A stretch of 64,000 nucleotides of DNA from Cordylochernes scorpioides (lineage: Eukaryota > Arthropoda > Arachnida > Pseudoscorpiones > Chernetidae): positions 143,453,081-143,517,080 of the forward strand of contig CP092865.1 in the NCBI GenBank assembly GCA_030710605.1. Direction: 5' to 3'. This document shows positions 59,669-64,000 of the stretch, one piece after another. The notes under the pieces were generated by a model. That model saw nothing but the letters and a program-made list of their open reading frames with translations. It had not been told where the DNA came from and did not search any database. Made by a program: the position numbers and the translations under genes. The stretch's first letter is position 1. Every line of letters begins with the position of its first letter.

Positions 59669-60024
59669 TAAATTGGCGCCGTGGATGTCTCTCTTGTGAA
59701 ACGTCCCGCCCCCAAACTGTGTGTGTCTTGAAAATATAAAAATAAAAATGTGAATTTTCATAAAGATTTCATCATGTCGATTTTTTTTTTTTGCATTTCA
59801 CCTACTAAATCGATAGAGATAATTACATTTGGCAACATGAACTTAGGTATATTGACTAAATAGAAAACTGCATAGTAATAAAGATCATTTTTTAAAGGCA
59901 CCATATCGTTTTTTTTTTCAATAAAATCGAAACAAAAATTAACGATAAATAACGATAATTGCCTTAAAAAAAAAGAAACATTCGCGGTGATTTTGTCTTG
60001 CATTCGTTTATACAATTATTATAT
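59669..60024. other. Remainder of the 95-bp unit, then AT-rich sequence
   Basis: 59669-59725 completes the unit interrupted by mariner 3. The rest is T- and A-rich and shows no gene. Confidence 0.55.
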
Positions 60025-60172
60025 ACGAATGACCCGGGCAACGCCCGGGTTTTACCCGATTAAATGCTTTTATTCAAAATACTATTTGTTACAATTATAA
60101 ATTGGCGCCGTGGATGTCATTCTTGTATAATATATAAATGAGTTTTAAAAATTGTAAAAAAAAAAAAAAAAA

Positions 60173-60243
60173 TGCATCGGCCGGGAATCGAACCCGGGCC
60201 GCCCGCGTGGCAGGCGAGCATTCTACCACTGAACCACCGATGG
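60173..60243 (-). tRNA. tRNA-Gly(GCC), copy 1
   Basis: 71 bases on the minus strand with anticodon GCC (loop CTGCCAC), A box TGGTTCAGTGG and B box GGTTCGATTCC, all arms paired. Only base 1 is off: C instead of G, leaving C1 opposite C72. A run of about 17 T on the minus strand follows directly and would terminate RNA polymerase III. It is probably transcribable; the 1:72 mismatch makes full function uncertain. Confidence 0.9.
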
Positions 60244-60458
60244 TTATGAAAAATCCCATCCGTGAGCTTCAGACAAACAGACAGAATAAGGCAAATATAT
60301 AAGTAGATTATATACGAATGACCCGGCCAACGCCCGGGTTTTACCCGATTAAATGCTTTTATTCAAATACTATTCGATACAATTATAAATTGGCGCCGTG
60401 GATGTCATTCTTGTATAATATATAAATGAGTTTTAAAAATTGTAAAAAAAAAAAAAAA

Positions 60459-60529
60459 TGCATCGGCCGGGAATCGAACCCGGGCCGCCCGCGTGGCAGG
60501 CGAGCATTCTACCACTGAACCACCGATGG
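60459..60529 (-). tRNA. tRNA-Gly(GCC), copy 2
   Basis: Identical to the copy 286 bp away, including the C at position 1, and also followed by a long T run on the minus strand. It is part of the second 289-bp unit. Confidence 0.9.
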
Positions 60530-60593
60530 TTATGAAAAATCCCATCCGTGAGCTTCAGACAGACAGAATAAGGCAAATATATAAGTAGATTAT

Positions 60594-60660
60594 AATTGTA
60601 AGTATAGCTTTGTTACAGATTTTCATTTACATTTTGATAACAGCTAGATGTGTTGAATTA
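60594..60660. repeat. Flanking direct repeat, right copy
   Basis: Imperfect repeat of 58054-58125; it begins exactly where the second tRNA-Gly unit ends. Confidence 0.7.
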
Positions 60661-60884
60661 AATAATGTTTGTCACTCCATTTTTATGTATTCTATTCTTT
60701 TTTCCCAAATGATTAGAATTTCTTTTTATGCCTGTTCTGGCCTTTACACAGTTTAATAGTTTTGCTATGCTTGTTCTTATTTTACCTTTTTTTTCAGTGC
60801 TCTGTCATGACTCAAAAGGGCTGTGAAAGACTCGCTTTCTGAACCGCTAGGAAGGCTTATATGACTCGACCCTGGAACAACACC

Positions 60885-61575
60885 TCTAATCCTGTTTCTC
60901 CCTGTTCCCACTGATAATATTATTGGGGGCCTGAATATAGTTTGCCCTAACTGCTCAGCACTGCATGTCCCTGGGGAAACTGTTGGTGGCTCCTGCATCA
61001 ACCCAGGGAAAGTTCCTCTTCCTGCCTTGTCTTCCTTTCCATATGAAATGCGGGAATTAATGACCTCAAAGAGTGTGGAGGCTAAGTACTTTCAGATCAA
61101 CATTCAGAGCCACAATAGTTCTTTGCCTTTTACCGGGCCCTTCATCCTCTTGACAACAGAGCCCCGTTTTATGTCCAACTTTATATTATGGATTCTGAGA
61201 CAGGAAATAATATTCGTATTGCTGCATCAGGGTATTTGTAAAGCAAAATAACTACCCTACTGAATTTCTCAATGACATTCCCACAGGAATGCATCCACAC
61301 AAGTTAAACCTTAATAACCATATAGACATGCTTCTGAGTATTTTTAATCCTAAGCAGAGTCTTTGCAATGGCGCATGTATGATGATCCAGAGCATGCACT
61401 CTCATGTCCTTGACATGGACCAAAGTTGGATACACTATCGATGCCAAAATGTTTTTTGGGTTTTGCTAAGACTATAAATGAGGGTAAAGGCCAAACCTTT
61501 TCAAAAGTGGGTCTCTTGCTACAAGAACCTGTGATTATGCACGGACAGCTCTATATGGTTTTTAATGTTGCGAAC
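60885..61575 (+). pseudogene. Helitron RepHel protein remnant
   Basis: A plus-strand reading gives IGGLNIVCPNCSALHVPGE, CINPGKVPLPAL and a SVEAKYFQINIQSHNSSLPF stretch. This is the N-terminal zinc/Helitron-like domain order (CPxCxALH, C-N-GKV-LP-L, HF..NIR.YNS) of Helitron RepHel proteins. After a frame change, YVQLYIMDSETGNNIRI follows. The code then jumps to the end of the Pif1-type helicase: MHPHKLNLN, MLLSIFNPKQSLCNG, and HGQLYMVFNV in place of the usual GQLYVALSR. The Rep HUH nuclease and most of the helicase are deleted, so it is a small relic. Confidence 0.8.
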
Positions 61576-61958
61576 CTTGGATAGGATGTGTTGAACCCAC
61601 ATATATATAAAACTAGAAATGTAGTTTTTAATGAGGTCTTTTAAATTGATTTATTCCCTTAATATTTCATCTCATATGCATTGCCATTTTCTTTCCTGAT
61701 TTGTTTTCTCTTTTTTTTTATTTAAAGTATATTTATTTAAACTTTCACCAATGCCTTTATTTTCTCACCTGAAAGGAATTTTTGGTATTGTTTGTTCGCT
61801 AATAAAATATAATTTATTATTTTAATTTTTGTTTTTTTTTATTTTCCCCGCTGATCTATACATTAATTTCCTAAACTTCACTGTGCTGTCTTCTAATATG
61901 TTGTTGGCTAAGGTTTGTGTTCTGGATATGATGCCATTCTCACTTTGATATAGAAATA

Positions 61959-62110
61959 CAAGGTATGTCCCATAAGTTCCCGGACTGGGTCCATAAAAAA
62001 ATAAATAAATGAAAATTGTAAATGAATTTGACTGTTTATTATAGAAAAAATATCTGGCCTACACGGTGGTACCAATATCGAGGCGGTACTTGCGCGCGCG
62101 CCAAGGTTAT
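61959..62110. mobile_element. Single mariner-type terminal repeat remnant
   Basis: CAAGGTATGTCCCATAAGTT preceded by TA resembles the terminal repeat of mariner 3 (CAAGGTGCGTTCATTAATTT) with several changes. No transposase or opposite end follows. Confidence 0.45.
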
Positions 62111-62359
62111 TCTAATTTATTTAAAGGTCACACCTAGTGATTAAAAAACACTTATGAAGGAAACTTATAGTCATAATGTTCTTATTTTATAGTCTTATAA
62201 GAAGTGAGAATGCATGAATATCTATTTGAAAGTTTGCTTTGCTGAGTTCAAAGTCAAATGTCCACATTAAGGATTTCTGAATTTTTTTAATGCGTAAATG
62301 TATTATGAAAGTGGCTCTCCTTGAGGTCTAGCAGTCGCAATGTAAACATCTAAAACTTT

Positions 62360-63979
62360 TCAGCAGTGAGTTTGCAAATGTCTATTGAGATCATATTTCC
62401 TATAAGTTCTGAAGTCACATTGTTCACATTTAAAAGGCTTCTCACCAGTATGAGTGTGTAAATGGCTGACAAGATTCTTTTTTTCTATTGCTCTGTAGTC
62501 ACAATATTCACATTTAAAAGGCTTCTCACCAGTGTGAGTGCGTAAATGCACGACAAGACTTCTTTTTTCTATTGCTCTGTAGTCACAATGTTCACATTTA
62601 AAAGGCTTCTCACCAGTATGAGTGCGTAAATGCCTGACAAGATAATGTTTTGCTACTGCTCTATAGTCACAATGTTCACATTTAAAAGTCTTCTCACTAG
62701 CGTGAGTGCATAAATGTTTTTTGAGAGCTTCCTTGTATATAGTACTGTAGTCACAATGTTCACATTTGAGATGCTTCTCACCAGTATGAGTGTAGGAATG
62801 TTTGACAAGACTTGATTTTATTATTGCTCTGTAGTCACAATGTTCACATTTAAAAGGCTTCTCGCCAGTGTGAGTGCGTAAATGTACTTTGAGAGCCTGC
62901 ATGTATATAGTACTGTAGTCGCAATGTTCACATTTAAAAGGCTTCTCACCAGTGTGAGTGCGTAAATGTTCTTTGAGAGCTTGCTTGTATATAGTTCTGT
63001 AGTCACAATGTTCACATTTGAGATGCTTCTCACCAGTATGAGTGTAGGAATGTTTGACAAGACTTGATTTTATTATTGCCCTGTAGTCACAATGTTCACA
63101 TTTAAAAGGCTTCTCACCAGTGTGAGTGCATAAATGCACTTTGAGAGCTTTCTTGTATATAGTATTGTAGTCACAATGATCACATTTAAAAGGCTTCTCA
63201 CCAGTGTGAGTGCATAAATGTTCTTTGAGAGATTGCTTGTATATAGTACTGTAGTTACAATGTTCACATTTGAGATGCTTCTCACCAGCATGAGTGTAGG
63301 AATGTTCGACAAGACGTGATTTTTTTATTGCTCTGTAATCACAATGTTCACATTTAAAAGGCTTCTCACCTGTATGAGTGCGTAAATGTTGAACAAGACT
63401 ATTTTTTAGTATTGCTCTGTAGTCACAATGTTCACATTTAAAAGGCTTCTCACCAGTGTGAGTGCATAAATGTACTTTGAGATCTTTCTTGTATATAGTA
63501 CTGTAGTCACAATGTTCACATTTGAGATGCTTCTCACCAACATGAGTGTAGGAATGTTCGACAAGACGTGATTTTGTTATTGCTCTGTGATCACAATGTT
63601 CACATTTAAAAGGCTTCTCACCAGTGTGAATGCATAAATGTACTTTGAGAGCTTGCTTGTATATAGTACTGTAGTCACAATATTCACATTTTAGATGCTT
63701 CTCACCAGCATGAGTGTAGGAATGTTCGACAATACGTGATTTTTTTATTGCTCTGTAGTCACAATGTTCACATTTAAAAGGCTTCTCAACAGTGTGAGTG
63801 AGTAAATGTTCTTTGAGTACGTGCTTGTATATAGTACTGTAGTCACAATGTTCACATTTAAAAGGCTTCTCGCCAGTGTGAGTGTGTAAATGTCTTTTGA
63901 GACTTCTTACATATGAAGTCCTGAAGTCACAATGTTCACATTTAAAAGGCTTCTCACCAGTGTGCAAATATAAATCCAT
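62360..63979 (-). CDS. Polydactyl C2H2 zinc-finger protein (ZF-B), 19 fingers, possibly partial
   Basis: 539 open residues made almost entirely of 19 consecutive C2H2 fingers (C-x2-C-x12-H-x3-H) joined by seven-residue TGEKPFKC-type linkers, as in nuclear DNA-binding regulators. Two finger types recur: [21 protein letters not shown] after PF linkers (tail varies) and CEHCDYRAIKKSRLVEHSYTH, often before EKHLKC linkers. There is no N-terminal BTB, KRAB or ZAD domain in the window. The ATG at 63979 lies in an open frame that continues towards the window end, so more may be upstream. Decayed fingers continue below 62360 to about 62170. Targets are unknown. Confidence 0.88.
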   Translation of the reverse strand: MDLYLHTGEKPFKCEHCDFRTSYVRSLKRHLHTHTGEKPFKCEHCDYSTIYKHVLKEHLLTHTVEKPFKCEHCDYRAIKKSRIVEHSYTHAGEKHLKCEYCDYSTIYKQALKVHLCIHTGEKPFKCEHCDHRAITKSRLVEHSYTHVGEKHLKCEHCDYSTIYKKDLKVHLCTHTGEKPFKCEHCDYRAILKNSLVQHLRTHTGEKPFKCEHCDYRAIKKSRLVEHSYTHAGEKHLKCEHCNYSTIYKQSLKEHLCTHTGEKPFKCDHCDYNTIYKKALKVHLCTHTGEKPFKCEHCDYRAIIKSSLVKHSYTHTGEKHLKCEHCDYRTIYKQALKEHLRTHTGEKPFKCEHCDYSTIYMQALKVHLRTHTGEKPFKCEHCDYRAIIKSSLVKHSYTHTGEKHLKCEHCDYSTIYKEALKKHLCTHASEKTFKCEHCDYRAVAKHYLVRHLRTHTGEKPFKCEHCDYRAIEKRSLVVHLRTHTGEKPFKCEYCDYRAIEKKNLVSHLHTHTGEKPFKCEQCDFRTYRKYDLNRHLQTHC

Positions 63980-64000
63980 AATTAAAAATATTTGTAAATA

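Larger units (their letters stand above)
60025..60602 (-). repeat. Two tandem 289-bp units, each with a GC hairpin and a tRNA-Gly
   Basis: Units start ACGAATGACCCGG at 60025 and 60314. Each has the ACCCGGGC-AAC-GCCCGGGT hairpin (one mismatch in the second), a TTGGCGCCGTGGATGTCATT segment related to the 58.2-kb repeat, an A run, a tRNA-Gly and a CATCCGTGAGCTTCAGACA tail. They are nearly identical, so the duplication is recent. Confidence 0.9.

Noticed and set aside
61027-61251. Stand-alone 74-residue protein
   Set aside because: Its sequence is a piece of the Helitron N-terminal domain that continues upstream in the same frame, so it is a relic and not a gene of its own.

Overview
The window looks like nuclear DNA of an arthropod, most probably an insect. 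The reasons are a very AT-rich, transposon-packed sequence with Ty3/gypsy, Ty1/copia, mariner, Tc1, pogo-like, Helitron and LINE relics, a tRNA-Gly(GCC) body very close to the fly sequence as I remember it, and a tandem C2H2 zinc-finger family. I found no ordinary single-copy host gene apart from the zinc-finger loci, and no bacterial features. All comparisons below were made by eye.

Layout. 1-4.7 kb: a gypsy RT/RNase H fragment (minus strand) fused to a tRNA-Lys-like copy that carries CCA, then repeat debris shared with 23-28.6 kb and a 59-bp G-rich minisatellite. 4.7-11.05 kb: a young gypsy element (Gypsy-1, plus strand) with near-identical 455-bp LTRs, a tRNA-Ser-type primer site, gag, and a pol with one frame break. 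11.1-12.6 kb: an AT satellite with a 684-bp higher-order period. 15.0-19.5 kb: Gypsy-2 (minus strand), whose gag and pol are both open and are linked by a textbook -1 slippery heptamer directly before the gag stop; I could not find its LTRs. 22.1-22.4 kb: a LINE tail fragment.

23-36.8 kb: a mosaic of large LTR elements without genes. It has 1.2-1.3 kb LTRs, tRNA-Lys primer sites and AT-rich non-coding interiors, arranged as LTR-interior-LTR-interior. Their leaders match the primer tRNA twice: an extended primer-binding site, and a separate block antisense to the anticodon arm. 36.8-38.5 kb: truncated Tc1 and LINE fragments. 39.26-43.76 kb: a dead copia element (minus strand) with 207-bp LTRs and an AGAAT target duplication.

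43.9-45.3 kb and 62.2-64 kb: two same-strand C2H2 zinc-finger paralogues. The first is decayed; the second has 19 fingers open and may run past the window edge. Between them lie a pogo/Tigger-like element with a mariner nested inside, a second mariner of the same family in inverse orientation, a gag-less gypsy (Gypsy-3) with near-identical LTRs, a Tc1 relic, a tRNA-derived SINE piece, a third mariner, Helitron-like hairpin repeats carrying two tRNA-Gly genes, and a decayed Helitron RepHel fragment.

For follow-up I rate highest the tRNA-Lys signatures (818-893 and the leaders at 24.4, 30.0 and 34.9 kb), the intact Gypsy-2 frameshift cassette, and the Helitron-like/tRNA-Gly tandem units.
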